64,000 bases of DNA from Heloderma charlesbogerti (taxonomy: Eukaryota > Chordata > Lepidosauria > Squamata > Helodermatidae): the NCBI GenBank assembly GCA_026122225.1, contig JANEZZ010001872.1:526528-590527 (forward strand), given 5' to 3'. This document shows, one piece after another, positions 33,448 to 44,240 of this stretch; the first letter of the stretch is position 1; each line of letters opens with the position of its first letter. Both the position numbers and the translations under genes were made by a program. Under the pieces are notes generated by a model. That model saw nothing but the letters and a program-made list of their open reading frames with translations. It had not been told where the DNA came from and searched no databases.

Positions 33448-35631
33448 TAGGGCTGTGCACGGATCCCCAAATCTGCTTAGGATGCCGCTTCGGATCATCC
33501 AAAGTGATCCTGATCTGCCTCAGACCAATTTGGACCCCCTCTGATCCAACTCGGTTCCAAATTCGAAGCGAGATTCGGATATCAGAATCACACGGTTTTG
33601 GTGTTTTCCCATGTACTTGCATGGGAAAACACAAACGGTCATAACTTTTTCAGTTTTGGGGGTACAGGAATGAAATCTGGGGACCCCTTCACACACACAC
33701 CCCGGAGAGGACGCCACCTATAAAATTTCAGACACTTTGGCCAGGTGTTTGTGTTTTAGGTTGAGTTGAAATCTGGGGTTTTCCAAAGAAACTCTCCAAG
33801 CAAAGAGCTGTAACTTCTCCCTGATTCCACACACGCACATGATGCCTTGGCCTCTCCCAGCCCCCCTTGAGGGCATTGCACACCCCAAAGCCCAGGCAGT
33901 TTGGCTCACTGGCTTGTGTGCTAGGCGCAGTTGAAATTTGATTTTTTCCAGGAAAACTCCCCAAGCCAAGAGCCGTAAGTTCTCTCCGTTTCCACGCAAG
34001 CACGTGACACCTATGCCCCTCCCAGCACCCCTCGAGGGCATCCCACCCAACAGAGTTCAGGCACTTTGGCCGACTGGCTTGTATGCAAAGCACTGGTGAA
34101 ATCTGAGGTTTTCCAAAGAAACTCAGAAAGCAAAGAGCCGTAACTTCTCCCTGTTTCCACGCATGCACCTGAAGCCTGGGCCTCTCCCAGCCCCCCTCGG
34201 GGCATCCCACTTACCAAATTCCAGGAAGTTTGGCTCACTGGCTTGTGTGCAAGGCGTATGTGAAATTTGAGTTTTTCCAGGAAAACTCCAAAGCAAAGAG
34301 CTATAACTTTTCCCCACCTCTGCCCTGCCAACACCCCAAAGATGCCTCATATTGCGCTGAATTGCTTTGCCACACAATGGACTGTTATTGGACTAAGAAG
34401 GTAATTAATATAAATACCATGTGTCTCGTGCTTTTTCAACACTGCCTTAATATTTGGACCCTTAGTGGACTACAACCTAGCACGCACCCACACACGGACA
34501 CAGACACACAAGAGCTAAAGAAAAGCAGAACTACCTAAGCAAATGATAGGTTTCTTTAATTTATTGTTTTATATTTCATGTTCTTTTAAAGAAGGCAGGA
34601 TAACTTCAAGAAATACAGGGCGATAGCACAGGTGATTAGATAACAGCCAAATCAAACCCTAATTTTTTAAAAAGCCTTTCTTTACTTTCTGTTTTGGGAG
34701 GATCAACACAGAGAAGACACAGACGTTCACTTCAGCATGGGGAGGGGGGACAAACACTACACACATAGGGTGCTATAATATGTCTTTCTTTAAGGATTTA
34801 GAAAGAAAGAAAAAACTAAATGGCTGAATATGACTTAAAAGCGGGGGGGGGGGGACATGCCCAGAAGTCAATGTTTGTTTTTAAAATTCTAAATGAGACT
34901 GGGTTTGTAAAAATCTAACAGAGACGCAGTTGATTGACAAAAACGACAAGAAAATAGAACGGAGAAAGCAGACGTAAGCAACATTACACAACAAATGCAG
35001 CCTTTTCCGGAGTCCAAAATCAAGATAAACAAACAAACACAGGAATGGCGGGGGGGGGGATCATAGCAGCAACTTGCAAGGAAAAGCTGTTAGTTTGAAA
35101 AAATTACGGAAAGGAGAGATGAATCTAATCAAATACAAATAAATGAGTTAGAGGTACAAAGGTATAGGAGAAAGCGGCTGGAAGAGGTGCTGCAAAAGAC
35201 ACCGTCCCAGTTGGGACAGACAAGGAGAGAGGGAAGGGAATGCTCCCAGTACAACTAAGCTGTTTCCTTTTAATTTAAATTCTGAGGAAAGCCTAATGGT
35301 GATCAAAATTGAATAAACCGAAGGAACAACTCCTAGAAATGCACACGCGCACAAACGATCATCTACCCACACCACCCCTCTCTCCCAAAGACACAGGTAG
35401 CGCAATGACAGAATGCAGCCTTTCGCCGAAGTATATATACACCCTTTCTCCAATGCCTTCTCTGATTGGAGACTGCTAGCATCAGCGGAGGAGGCGCTTT
35501 GTGGGGAGGGGCCTTAACCCCAGGGTGCCTCGGTACTGCTCTGAACTGCCTCATATCATGACACTTTTCCTCCGGAACAGCCTGCTTCGCCTCCTTATTC
35601 GGACTTCGGAATGAAGCAGTGCACAGCCCTA
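33448..35631. mobile_element. hAT-type element, 2184 bp, non-coding
   Basis: Ends TAGGGCTGTGCAC and GTGCACAGCCCTA are perfect 13-bp inverted repeats, flanked by GTTAACTT (33440-33447) and GTTAGCTT (35632-35639), a 7/8 match to an 8-bp duplication. The left part holds a tandem array of about 164 bp period (33640-34350). The rest is A-rich with poly(G) tracts (34841-34855, 35049-35059) and a 'tatatata' near 35427. No transposase motifs are readable, so it is non-autonomous. It differs from the palindromic family but shares the TAGGG..CCCTA outer bases. Confidence 0.8.
33640..34350 (+). repeat. Tandem repeat, about 164-bp unit, about four units
   Basis: The landmark 'aggca(c/g)tttgg.c..tggcttgtgtg' recurs at about 33730, 33894, 34059 and 34223 (spacing 164-165). 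Each unit also contains 'tttccaaagaaactc..caaagagctgtaacttctcc' and 'gcctctcccagcccccctcgagggcat'. Outer units are partial. Long open frames here come from the periodicity, because a 165-bp unit keeps frame. Confidence 0.8.
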
Positions 35632-35795
35632 GTTAGCTTGTGCCTGGGACTTTATGCATGCAAAACATGTGCTCTTCCACAAAACTCTTGCCCCTGAACA
35701 ATGGCCCCTCACAGCTGACATTGGCAGTAGCAATGTATGTATTATGTATTTATTTATTATCTACACCCCACTTCTCTCCTCCATAAAAGTAATAT

Positions 35796-35803
35796 CTCAA
35801 AGC
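35796..35803. repeat. 8-bp target-site duplication, left
   Basis: CTCAAAGC; exact copy at 38244-38251. Confidence 0.9.
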
Positions 35804-38243
35804 TAGGGATGTACAAAAGTCACCTTTTTGCCAGTGTGATTCGCGGTAGGCGGGAGGCGCTCCGTCCCTCCTCCCAAAATTCTGGCCGGGGGAGGTGCTC
35901 CATCCCTCCCCCCCCAAATTCTCCCCGGGGGGGAGGCTCTCCGTCCCTCCCCCCCAAAAATTCTGGCCAGGGGGGAGCTGCTGCGTCCCTCCCCCCCCCG
36001 AATCCTGGCCAGCCGACTCTGTAAATGGCGGCGGCCATAGCCGCCACTGTTTGCGTCCCTGCAGTCAGCCATGATAGGCTATGTAAATGTTTACTCAGCC
36101 TATCACAGCTGATTTAAAAGAAAAAAAACGCGCGTACGCAAATGACGGCGCCCATGGGCGCCACCATTTGCGTTCCTTATTTTGACATGTCTTAGTCTAC
36201 GTAAACATTTACGTAGACTAAGACAGCGAAAATATAGGGATGGCGGAGAATTTCTCCACGAATCTCCGGGAGGCTGAATGCCAATGCATTCGACCCCCCA
36301 AAATTGGCAGGGAAATTCTCCACCGGCCCCCCGCCCCCCCCGGGATGGGACTTACCGTGGCCGAATGTCCCTCTTGGCAGCGGGTCCCGACCGGCTGCCG
36401 CCGCCACCATTGCAAAAAAAAAAAAAGTAAATTAAAACACACACACACCCGTGATAGGCTACGTAACGATTTACGTAGCTTATCACGGCTAGATTTCCAA
36501 AGTCAGCCGTGTTAGGCTACGTAAATCGACATGTAGCCTATCACGGGTGACTTTGGAAAAAAAAAAAAGTGCGTACGCAAATGGCGGCGGCCCATGGGCG
36601 CTGCCATTTGCGTTCCTTATTTTGGCACGTCTAGTCTACGTAAACATTTACGTAGACTACAGTGAAAATAAGGGAACGCTAAATCTTTACGTAGACTAGA
36701 CGTGTCAAAATAAGGAACGCAAATGGCGGTCCCCATGGGAGCCGCCATTTGAGTACACACTTTTTTTTTTTTTTCAAAGTCACCCGTGATAGGCTACGTG
36801 ACAATTTACATAGCCTATCACGGCTGACTTTGGAAATCTAGCCGTGATAGGCTACGTAAATCGTTACGTAGCCTATCACTAGGGATGGATGAAAGTCCCT
36901 TACCTGTTCTCGAAGCTTGCTTCGCGGTGGGGGGGAGGTGCTTCGCTTCTCCCCCTGAAGTTCATGCGAGGGGGGGGAGGCACCCCGCCTCGCCCGGCCA
37001 AAATTCAGGCCGGGCAGGAGGCGCCCCTTCCCTCGCTGGTGAAATTCAGGCCGAATAGAAGCACCCCGTCTACCCGGCCACGAAAAAAAAAACAAAAAAA
37101 CAACCACCCCCGTGATAGGCTATTTGCGTTGTCCTTATTTTCGCCGTAGTCTCCGTAAATCTTTACGTAGACTACAGCGACCAAATAAGGAATGCGAATG
37201 GCGGCTCCCTATGGGGGCCGCCATTAGCCGTACGCGCTTTTTTTTTTTTCTAAGTCACCTGTGATAGGCTACGTGACGATTAACGTAGCCTATCACGGCT
37301 GACTTTGCAAATCTAGCTGTGATAGGCTACGTTAATCGTTACATAGCCTATCACAGGGGCGTTTTTTTTTTTTTTACTTTTCTTGTAATGGCGGCGGCGG
37401 CGGCAGCCGGTTGAAAGACCGGCTGCCGCCCCCGCCACTGATGAAGACCTGCTGAACCGCCGCCAGGACCCACCGCCGGGAGGGACATCCGTGAAAGGTA
37501 AGTCCCATCTCGGGGGGGGCGGGGGCGGAGAATTTCTCCCCGAACAACCTTCGGAGGACCGAATGCGTTGGCACTTGGCCCCCCGAAGTTTCGGGGAGAA
37601 ATTCTCCCCCATCCCTAGCGCCTCCCCCCCGGCCTGAATTTCGGCCGGGCGAGGCGGGGTGCCTCCTCCCCCTCGCCTGAACTTCGGGGGGAGAACCGAA
37701 GCACCTCCCCCCCACGAAGCAAGCTTCGAGAACAGGTAAGGGACTTAGGTCCATCCCTACGAAAATAAGGGGAACGCAAATAGCGTAGACTATTTGCGTT
37801 CCCCTTATTTCCGTCGTCTTAGTCTACGTAAATGTTTACATAGACTAAGACATGTCAAAATAAGGAACGGAAATGGCGGCGCCCATTGGCGCCGCCATTT
37901 GCGTACGCGCAGGTTTTTTTTTTCCTTTTAAATCAGCCGTGATAGGCTACGTAAACATTTACATAGCCTATCACGGTATTTTTTAAAAATCTAGCCGTGA
38001 TAGGCTACGTAAATCTTTACGTAGCATATCACTTTTTTGGTTGTTGTTTTTTTACTGGAAATGGCCGCCGCCACCGAACCACCGTCGAACTGGAGCCACT
38101 GCCACCAGGAAGATTAGCCCAAGGTAAGTCCCGTCCCGGGGGGGGGGCGGGGGGGTAGACTGTTCCGCCACCGATTTCGGGGGGCCAAATGCGCTGGCAT
38201 TCAGCCTCCTCGAGATTCGTGGCGAAATTCTCTGACATCCCTA
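35804..38243. mobile_element. Composite palindromic hAT-type element (copy 3), 2440 bp
   Basis: A single unit by its exact CTCAAAGC flanks, yet it contains several internal ends: TAGGGATGTACAAAAG (35804), an inverted right end TAGGGATGGCGGAGAATTTC (36235), a left end TAGGGATGGATGAAAG (36880), a right end ..CCCATCCCTA (to 37617), an inverted left end ..GGTCCATCCCTA (to 37759) and the outer right end ..CTGACATCCCTA (38243). The internal 36880-37617 unit has no duplication of its own. Between ends lie the GC-rich boxes (35840-36010, 36920-37080), the GATAGGCTACGTAA palindromes, the ATGGCGGC palindromes and three exon-like cassettes. No coding capacity. Confidence 0.8.
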
Positions 38244-38251
38244 CTCAAAGC
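38244..38251. repeat. 8-bp target-site duplication, right
   Basis: CTCAAAGC, identical to 35796-35803. Confidence 0.9.
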
Positions 38252-39040
38252 AGCTTTCAGAATATAAGAAGCATTAAAATAAACAATTATTAAAACACAT
38301 TTACAACTAGCTAAAAGCAGCAGCAGAGACAAAATCACAAAGAGCCAGAAACAACAATCAAATAACATTAATTATGTTTGTCTTCCTCTGTGGATGTGGA
38401 ATTTAAAGTTTTCTAAGCTGCAGTGTTTGGGAGTTCAGTGTTTCTGAGTTCTTACAGCTAATTCACACAGTCAAAAATGTAGCTTGGTTCAGTGCTGCAG
38501 CAAGGGATGAGGTCCAAAGCCTGAAGATGAGGAGGTTCCAGAAAGTGGCAAGTGTGGGAGGCAGCAGCAAAGAGGCTGTCATGCACCCTCTGGAGGAATC
38601 CTCAGATGGCAATATGGAGCCTTTGACACAAATATTCTTGGGGAACAAGATGCTTCAGGGCGTCTGGGGCTGATCAAGAAGGTCCTGGGCCCTCAGGAGA
38701 GAGGACTTCAGTCTGTCCCCCTTGAAATGTAGACGGTTCTGCTTCTGAGACAGAGGGGGATGCTGAGCCACCACCCAGCCCCCAAGGATAGGTACAGGCT
38801 CAGACCATAGCCAAGTGAAGGAGTGCCTGCTTGCAAAATAGGACTCCTCAGGAGAAAGTGACTTGTCATGAGTAAGGCACTGACCAAAGAGCCCTAATGT
38901 ACTTCAGCTGAGCCTGGGTGGGGTTCAGCAAGCTCTGGTTATAAAAGCTTTCAGTGTTTGCCTAGCCAGTGCTGGAAACAGTGTTTTATTAGTTTTTACT
39001 GCTGTATAGTCTGTTTTCTTGACCTTGCCTTATGGTTGAA

Positions 39041-39048
39041 CCTCTGTG
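39041..39048. repeat. 8-bp target-site duplication, left
   Basis: CCTCTGTG; exact copy at 40412-40419. Confidence 0.9.
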
Positions 39049-40411
39049 TAGGGATGTACGAAAGTTCCACCACAGATCTCGGGGAGGCCAAATGAAAGCG
39101 CATTTGGCCCCCCAAAAGCAGGGGCGGAACGGCCCCTTGCCCCCCCCGGGATGGGACTTACCTTAGGCGGATCTTCCTGGTGGCGGCTCCGGCGGCAGCT
39201 CTGGCGGCAGTGCGGCGGCGGCTGGTCTTCTGACCGGCCGCCGCCACTGCCATTTCCAGGTTAAAAAAACAAAACAAAACAACGTGATAGGCTACGTAAA
39301 GATTTACGTCGCCTATCACGGCTAGATTTTAAAAAAACACGGTGATAGGCTACGTAAATCTTTACGTAGCCTATGACGGCTGATTTAAAAAAAAAATGCG
39401 TGTATGCAAATGGCGGCGCCCATGGGCGCCGCCATTTGCATTCCTTATTTTGGCACTTCTTAGTCTACGTAAACATTTACGTAGACTAAGATGGCAAAAA
39501 TAAGGGGAACGCAAATAGTGTAGCGTCTATGCTATTTGCGTTCCCCTTATTTATTTATTTATTTATTTATTTATTAAATTTATTAATCGCCCATCTGTCT
39601 GGTCACCCAGCCACTCTGGGCGATGTACAACCCACCATAAAACAATTTAAAACAATAAAATTTTACCATAATTTTTTTTTTTTAAATACCCTAACCCACC
39701 CCAAATGCCTGCCTGAACAACCACATTTTTAATGCACGACAGAAGCTCATTAAAGAGGGGGCATGACGGAGTTCCCTAGGGAGGGAGTTCCACAGAGTGG
39801 GGGCCACCACAGAGAAGGCCCTCTCCCTCGTCCCCACCAGTCTAGCTGTCCTGGCTGATGGGACAGAGAGAAGGCCATCTGAGGCTGATCTTGTTAAGCG
39901 GCCTGTCTGGTGTTGCTGGAGGCGCTCCTTAAGATAGGCTGGGCCGGAACCATATAGGGTTTTAAAGGTCAAAACCAACACCTTGAATTTGGCCCGGAAA
40001 TGTTTATGTAGACTAAGACGTGCCAAAATAAGGAACCCATGGGCGCCGCCATTTGCGTATGTGCGTTTTTTTTCTTTTTCTTTTAAATCAGCCGTGATAG
40101 GCTACGTAAACATTTACATAGCCTATCACGGTGTTTTTTAAAAATCTAGCCGTGATAGGCTACGTAAATCTTTACGTAGCCTATCACGTTCTTTTGTTTT
40201 GTTTTGTTTTTTACTGGAATGGCAGTGGTGGCAGCTGGTCGGAAGACCGGCCGCCACCGCCAGGAAGATTCACCCAAAGTAAGTCCCGTCCCGGGGGGGC
40301 GGGGGGGCAGACCGTTCCGCCACCGGTTTTGGGGGCCGAATGCGCTGGCATTCGGCCTCCCCGAGATTTGTGGCGAAATTCTCTGACATCCCTACCTTTC
40401 GTACATCCCTA
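39049..40411. mobile_element. Palindromic hAT-type element (copy 4) carrying a nested L2 fragment
   Basis: Left end TAGGGATGTACGAAAG and right end CTTTCGTACATCCCTA are perfect 16-bp inverted repeats with exact CCTCTGTG flanks. A second right end, ..CTGACATCCCTA, stops just inside (about 40394), so the right side is double-ended. Inside are an inverted cassette (about 39170-39260), GATAGGCTACGTAA palindromes (39286-39380 and about 40090-40190), an AATGGCGGCGCC palindrome (about 39409-39436), the symmetry centre near 39522 (AATAGTGTAGCG region), the L2 piece (39545-39995) and a direct cassette (40219). About 20 bp of the expected right arm is missing at the L2 junction. Confidence 0.8.
39545..39995 (-). 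mobile_element. L2-type LINE 3' end inside the hAT element, minus strand
   Basis: A minus-strand frame of about 100 codons reads FKVLVLTFKTLYGSGPAYL, then ERAFSVVAPTLWNSLPRELR and KMWLFRQAFG, the typical L2 ORF2 C-terminus ending in a stop near 39691. The 3' UTR and (TAAA)n tail follow toward 39545. This is the best preserved L2 end in the window, but is strongly 5'-truncated. It sits about 25 bp from the centre of the host palindrome. Confidence 0.75.
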
Positions 40412-40419
40412 CCTCTGTG
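40412..40419. repeat. 8-bp target-site duplication, right
   Basis: CCTCTGTG, identical to 39041-39048. Confidence 0.9.
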
Positions 40420-40599
40420 CTATTGACTTTGGACTCCTGCTTGACTTTGCTTCTGGGCCGCATAACATATCTGACTGCCTGTGTTATGACCTCTGCCTGC
40501 TATCTTGACCACTCCTGCCTTAGTCTGACCTGACGTATCTGACTGATTGCCTGTGTTTTGATCTTTGCCTGTTTCATTACCTTGCTTTGTGGTTAGCCC

Positions 40600-41000
40600 T
40601 AGGGATGGGGGAGAAATCCTCCATGGACCCCAGTGAGGCAGGATTCAAAAGAATCCAGCCCCCTGGGGTCCGTGGAGGATTGGAAGACTTACCTCCGCCT
40701 CCACGAGGAATCCTTGCCAGCCAGATTCTCCCTTTTACCTCCCATTTACGGCTGCATTTATTTTAAACTAAGACCTTTACGGCCAGAAATGGTGTCCCGG
40801 ATGCCATTTGCAGCCGCAGTCAATCCGGCCCACCAGCGATACGGCAATGGCGGCTGTATCACTGGCACTTCGGAGCCGGCTGGCGGCTCCGCAGACTTGC
40901 CGCGGAGCCGGCTGGCAAGGATTCTGGGGGGAGGGATGGGTTGCCTCCCCCCCCTGCGGACCCCTGCAGAGTCCAGGTAAGGGGCCTTCGTACACCCCTA
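40600..41000. mobile_element. hAT-type MITE, 401 bp
   Basis: Starts TAGGGATGGGGGAGAAATC, ends GGCCTTCGTACACCCCTA, and is flanked by exact GTTAGCCC at 40592-40599 and 41001-41008. Its right end is the TAGGGGTGTACGAAG end of the palindromic family, and the interior has 'ccagcgatacggcaatggcggc' and repeated 'cggagccggctggc' words, but the ACGTA palindromes are absent. It looks like a related subfamily. It also carries 'gtccaggtaagggg' next to its right end, again a GTAAG donor-like site. Confidence 0.8.
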
Positions 41001-41150
41001 GTTAGCCCCTTCACTGAGTCTGTTGCAGCCAGTGCAGGACATAGGCCTAGCATCAGCATTTGGATTGGCATGGGCCGGGGCCCACTGGGGCTGATGTTAC
41101 TCACTGAAGTATTCTCAAGGGAGCAACTGACTGGGCCTGTACATGGCTAC

Positions 41151-42177
41151 ATCCTCTAGCTTTAATGTTTTGACTTTAAAACATATACTATACTTTAATG
41201 CAACAAAATGGTTCTTATTACCCTGTTAATGTGTTTAGGGCAACAAAAGCAAACTCTACTTTATTCCTGTAGTCATGATAGTGATGTAATTTAAACTACT
41301 TTAAAATATGAAACTGCTCATGCTCAGAGTAGTTCTCTCTTATTTTTTAAACCGGTAATTTGCTTCATTTTGCTCTGAGGTGTCAGGAATGTAGAAGCCT
41401 TGTAAAGCATGGAATGGAGGTGGAAAGAGAAATGTTAGTTGTGTGCTTCACAACCAAAGTCATACTCATGTCCATCTAAAGGAAGGCTCCCAGAGGACCA
41501 TGAAGTCTATGGTCTACAATTACCTAGTTGCACCACTGGCTTGTTTGTCCATGTGATTGTGTGGAGAAATGTACTGTGTGATCCAGTAACACACAAGTTC
41601 ATTCTGCAGCCATTCCTGTCACTGCAGGACTTCCTTAAATGTGAACAGGTCCTTCGGGCAAAGAGAACAAATACCAGCTTTGCAGAATAACAGCGAACTT
41701 TGTGCTGAGTAACATTGTCAGAAATCAGATGGAATGGTTGTCATTTTGATTCTGTTCACAAAACAAATGTGACAGTTTATGAAGTATCTTCACATTTTCA
41801 CGAATGCATTTCAGTCCACCATTGAGAAATCTTGTTACCAGTCCATTGTTGTTCCTTTTAATGCCTCATATAGGAAATACTGCCAAAGAAAACGGATTAT
41901 CTCATTGATACGGAATTTTAGTTGTTTCCATATCTACGATCACTCTGGGCAGCAAACCTAGGACCTCAAAGAGGGTGTCCCAGGGGCCACTGGATATAGT
42001 GGAGCTCCATGGAGAGGGAGATCTGCAGGCAGAGAAGGAGGTCTGACCTTGGAAGCCTCCTCTGGATAGTGCTGGGAAGGTCTGCTGCCATTGCTCCTTC
42101 ACCATTGGAACTCTGGTGGCTGATATAATATGATAAACATTGAATTAGCACTAAATTAGTTTTGGAGCCTGATTTTG
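41151..42177. other. No recognised feature
   Basis: About 1 kb of unassigned sequence before the CR1. Confidence 0.5.
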
Positions 42178-43660
42178 TCACCCACAGTGCTTCTGTGGAA
42201 GAACCTGCCCCTTTTAGTATTCTAGTCTGCTTGACACTATGCCCTCTTTGATGTACAGGGCAAAGCCTCCCCCAATGTGCCCTTCCCTGTCCTTCCTGTA
42301 GAGTTTATAAACAGAGATTACCATATCCCTCTTGTTCTCCCAGTTCCACCAGGTTTCAGTAATGCCTATTGTATCCAGGTTCTCCTTTAAAACCAAGAAC
42401 TCCAGCTCTCCCATTTTGGCTTGGAGACTTCTAGCATTTAGACAGAAACACCTATACATGATGTAGGGATGTACGAAAGTTCCGCCACGGATCTCGGGGA
42501 GGCCGAATGCCAACGCATTCGGCCCCCCGAAATCAGTGGTGGAACGGCCCGCCCCCCCCCCAGGACGGGGCTTACCTTGGGCAGATCTTCCTGGCGGCAG
42601 CGGCTCTGGTGGCGGTGCGGCTGCGGTGGCCGGTCTTCCAACTGGCTGCCGCCGCCGCCATTTCCAGGTTAAAAAAAAAAAGTGATAGGCTATGTAAAGA
42701 TTTACATAGCCTATCACGGCTAGATTTTTAAAAAAAACACCGTGATAGGCTACGTAAATGTTTACATAGCCTATCACGGCTGACTTAAAAAAAAAAAAAA
42801 AAAAACCACGCGTACGCAAATGGCGGCGGCCATGGCCACCGCCATTTGCGTTCCTTATTTTGGTACGTCTTAGTCTACGTAAACATTTACGTAGACTAAG
42901 ACGGCTAAAACTAAGACGGCTACGCTATTTGTGTTCCCCTTATTTTCGCCGTCTTAGTCTACGTAAATGTTTACGTAGACTAAGACGTGCCAAAATAAGG
43001 AATGCAAATGGTGGTGGCCATGGCCGCCGCCATTTGCGTAAGCACGTTGTTGTTGTTTTAAGTCAGCCGTGATAGGCTGCGTAAACATTTATGTAGCCTA
43101 TCACGGCTGACTGCAGGGACGCCGCCATTTGCGTCCCTGCTAGCCAGCGGCCGGATGTCCGGCTGCTGGCGGAGCCAGCCAGCGGCTCCGCAGAATCGCT
43201 GTGGAGCACAGCCGGCCGGCCGGCCAGGATTCCGGGGGGAGGGACAGAACGCCTCCCCCACCACCATCAGCATAATCCCCGAAAGGTAAGTGATTTTCGT
43301 ACATCCCTAATATGATGTCCCTCCCCAGTTATCTCTGGTGTGTGCATCTTTTGCTATGGCACTTAGTCCTCTTTGATTGGCTGTCAAGTTCTACTGTAAG
43401 CTCATGGTCTATTTCCTTCCCTTCTACATTTGGGCAATCAAAAAACATGTTCATCTTCATCCCCGAGGGATGATTTGACCTGAACCGGATGCTTCCCAGC
43501 TCCTGTCAGCTTTCCACCAGAGTTTAATTTAAAAGTGCCTCTGTCACCGTACTGATGTTTAGACCAGAGGTTTGGTTCCATTTTGGTTCAGGTGGACCTC
43601 ATCTCTCTTGTTCAGGCCCTGCTTGTCCCAAAATGTTCCCCGTTGCCTAACAAATCTGAA
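42178..43660 (-). mobile_element. CR1 LINE 5' part, minus strand, interrupted by a hAT element
   Basis: The two outer parts (43318-43660 and 42178-42463) are homologous to 4500-5120 of the first CR1, including 'cttcatccccgagggatgatttgacctgaac' and 'ggttccattttggttca'. On the minus strand 42463-42214 reads CFCLNARSLQAKMGELEFLV, then DTIGITETWW and YKLYRKDREGHIGGGFALYI, the start of the APE endonuclease domain with its Asn and Glu active-site residues. RT is missing. The copy is 3'-truncated or rearranged, which is unusual for a LINE, so the 42178 boundary may be a later deletion. Confidence 0.65.
42464..43309. mobile_element. Palindromic hAT-type element (copy 5), 846 bp
   Basis: Starts TAGGGATGTACGAAAGTTCC, ends TTTTCGTACATCCCTA, flanked by ACATGATG (42456-42463) and ATATGATG (43310-43317), a 7/8 match. 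An inverted cassette lies at about 42665-42570. Then come GATAGGCTA palindromes (42684-42780), AATGGCGGCGGCCATGG palindromes (42820-42850, 43008-43035), TAGTCTACGTAAAC palindromes and a GC-rich right part ending GGTAAGTGATTTTCG (donor-like). It lies in the CR1 endonuclease coding region and makes a chance open fusion frame with it. Confidence 0.8.
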
Positions 43661-43914
43661 TCTCTCCTCCCGGCACCATCATTTCATCCATGCATTGGGA
43701 CTCCTCAGCTTCACCTATCTAGCTAGCCCTGCATGTGGAACAGGTAGCATTTCAGAGAAAGCCACTTTGGTGGTCCTGGATTTCAACTTCCAACCCAGCA
43801 ACCTAAATTTGTTAGTTTACTTCCTGGACACAGGAAGATTGTTGCGAGCAATTAATGAATTGATTTTGTAAACTGGAATGGAATTTTAACAGCTCATGAG
43901 GTTTCAGACAGAAG

Positions 43915-44240
43915 GGGTTCTGGCTCAGCAGTGGAGCACATGCATTGCATGCAAAAGATGCAAAGTTCAGTCCCCAGCATCTCCAGGTAAAGGAACAAAA
44001 AGAGGAAGCAGAGCTGAAAGAGGTGCTGCCCTGAGACTCTGGAGAATTGCTGCTACCATTGAGCCAGATCAAGGATGGGCATCTTGTGTCCCCCCAGGTG
44101 TTTTGGCTTACAACACCCATTATTTCTCACCATTAGCTATACTGGCTAGGGCTGAGGGGCATTATAGGCCAAAACATCTGGAGGGACACAAGTTGCCCAC
44201 CCCGGGCTAGATGGCCCAACAGTTTGACTCCAATGGCAGG
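43915..44240 (+). mobile_element. tRNA-derived (MIR/CORE-like) SINE, interrupted by a MITE
   Basis: Starts with a pol III A-box, TGGCTCAGCAGTGG (43921-43934), and B-box AGTTCAGTCCC (about 43965-43975). These are followed by 'agcatctccaggtaaa', 'ctgagactctggagaattgctgc' and, after the MITE, 'gctagatggcccaacagtttgactc'. This is the body of a SINE common in reptiles ('cagcatctccaggta..ctagatggaccaatggtctgactc'). Its 3' end has decayed and the 44070-44204 element splits it. Confidence 0.6.
44070..44204. mobile_element. hAT-like palindromic MITE inside the SINE
   Basis: Arms CAAGGATGGGCATCTTGTGTC and its counterpart GACACAAGTTGCCCACCCC are inverted copies, with further matches 'aggtgttttggc / gccaaaacatct'. 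The flanks AGCCAGAT (44062-44069) and GGCTAGAT (44205-44212) match at 6 of 8 positions and duplicate the SINE 'agctagat' word, so this is an 8-bp insertion. Confidence 0.6.

Larger units (their letters stand above)
38380..41150 (+). mobile_element. Possible LTR-like sequence, interrupted by two hAT elements
   Basis: The parts outside the hAT insertions (38380-39048, 40412-40599, 41009-41150) read as one sequence: a TATAAAAG box (38939-38946) is followed by a rhythmic 'cttgac..ttgacttt..ggactcctgcttgactttg' tract of the kind seen in reptile Ty3/gypsy LTRs downstream of the promoter. I see no integrase, RT or primer-binding site and no matching second LTR. It could be a solo-LTR remnant or unrelated unique DNA. 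Confidence 0.3.

Noticed and set aside
33728..34334. Overlapping minus-strand open frames of 100-160 codons
   Set aside because: Created by the roughly 165-bp tandem unit, which preserves frame; repeated peptide without domain features.
36880..37617. Internal hAT unit as a separate nested insertion
   Set aside because: Its flanking octamers (CCTATCAC and GCGCCTCC) do not match, so there is no evidence that it inserted independently.
38939..38946. TATAAAAG as promoter of a host gene
   Set aside because: No downstream coding sequence; more likely part of an old LTR-like repeat or chance.
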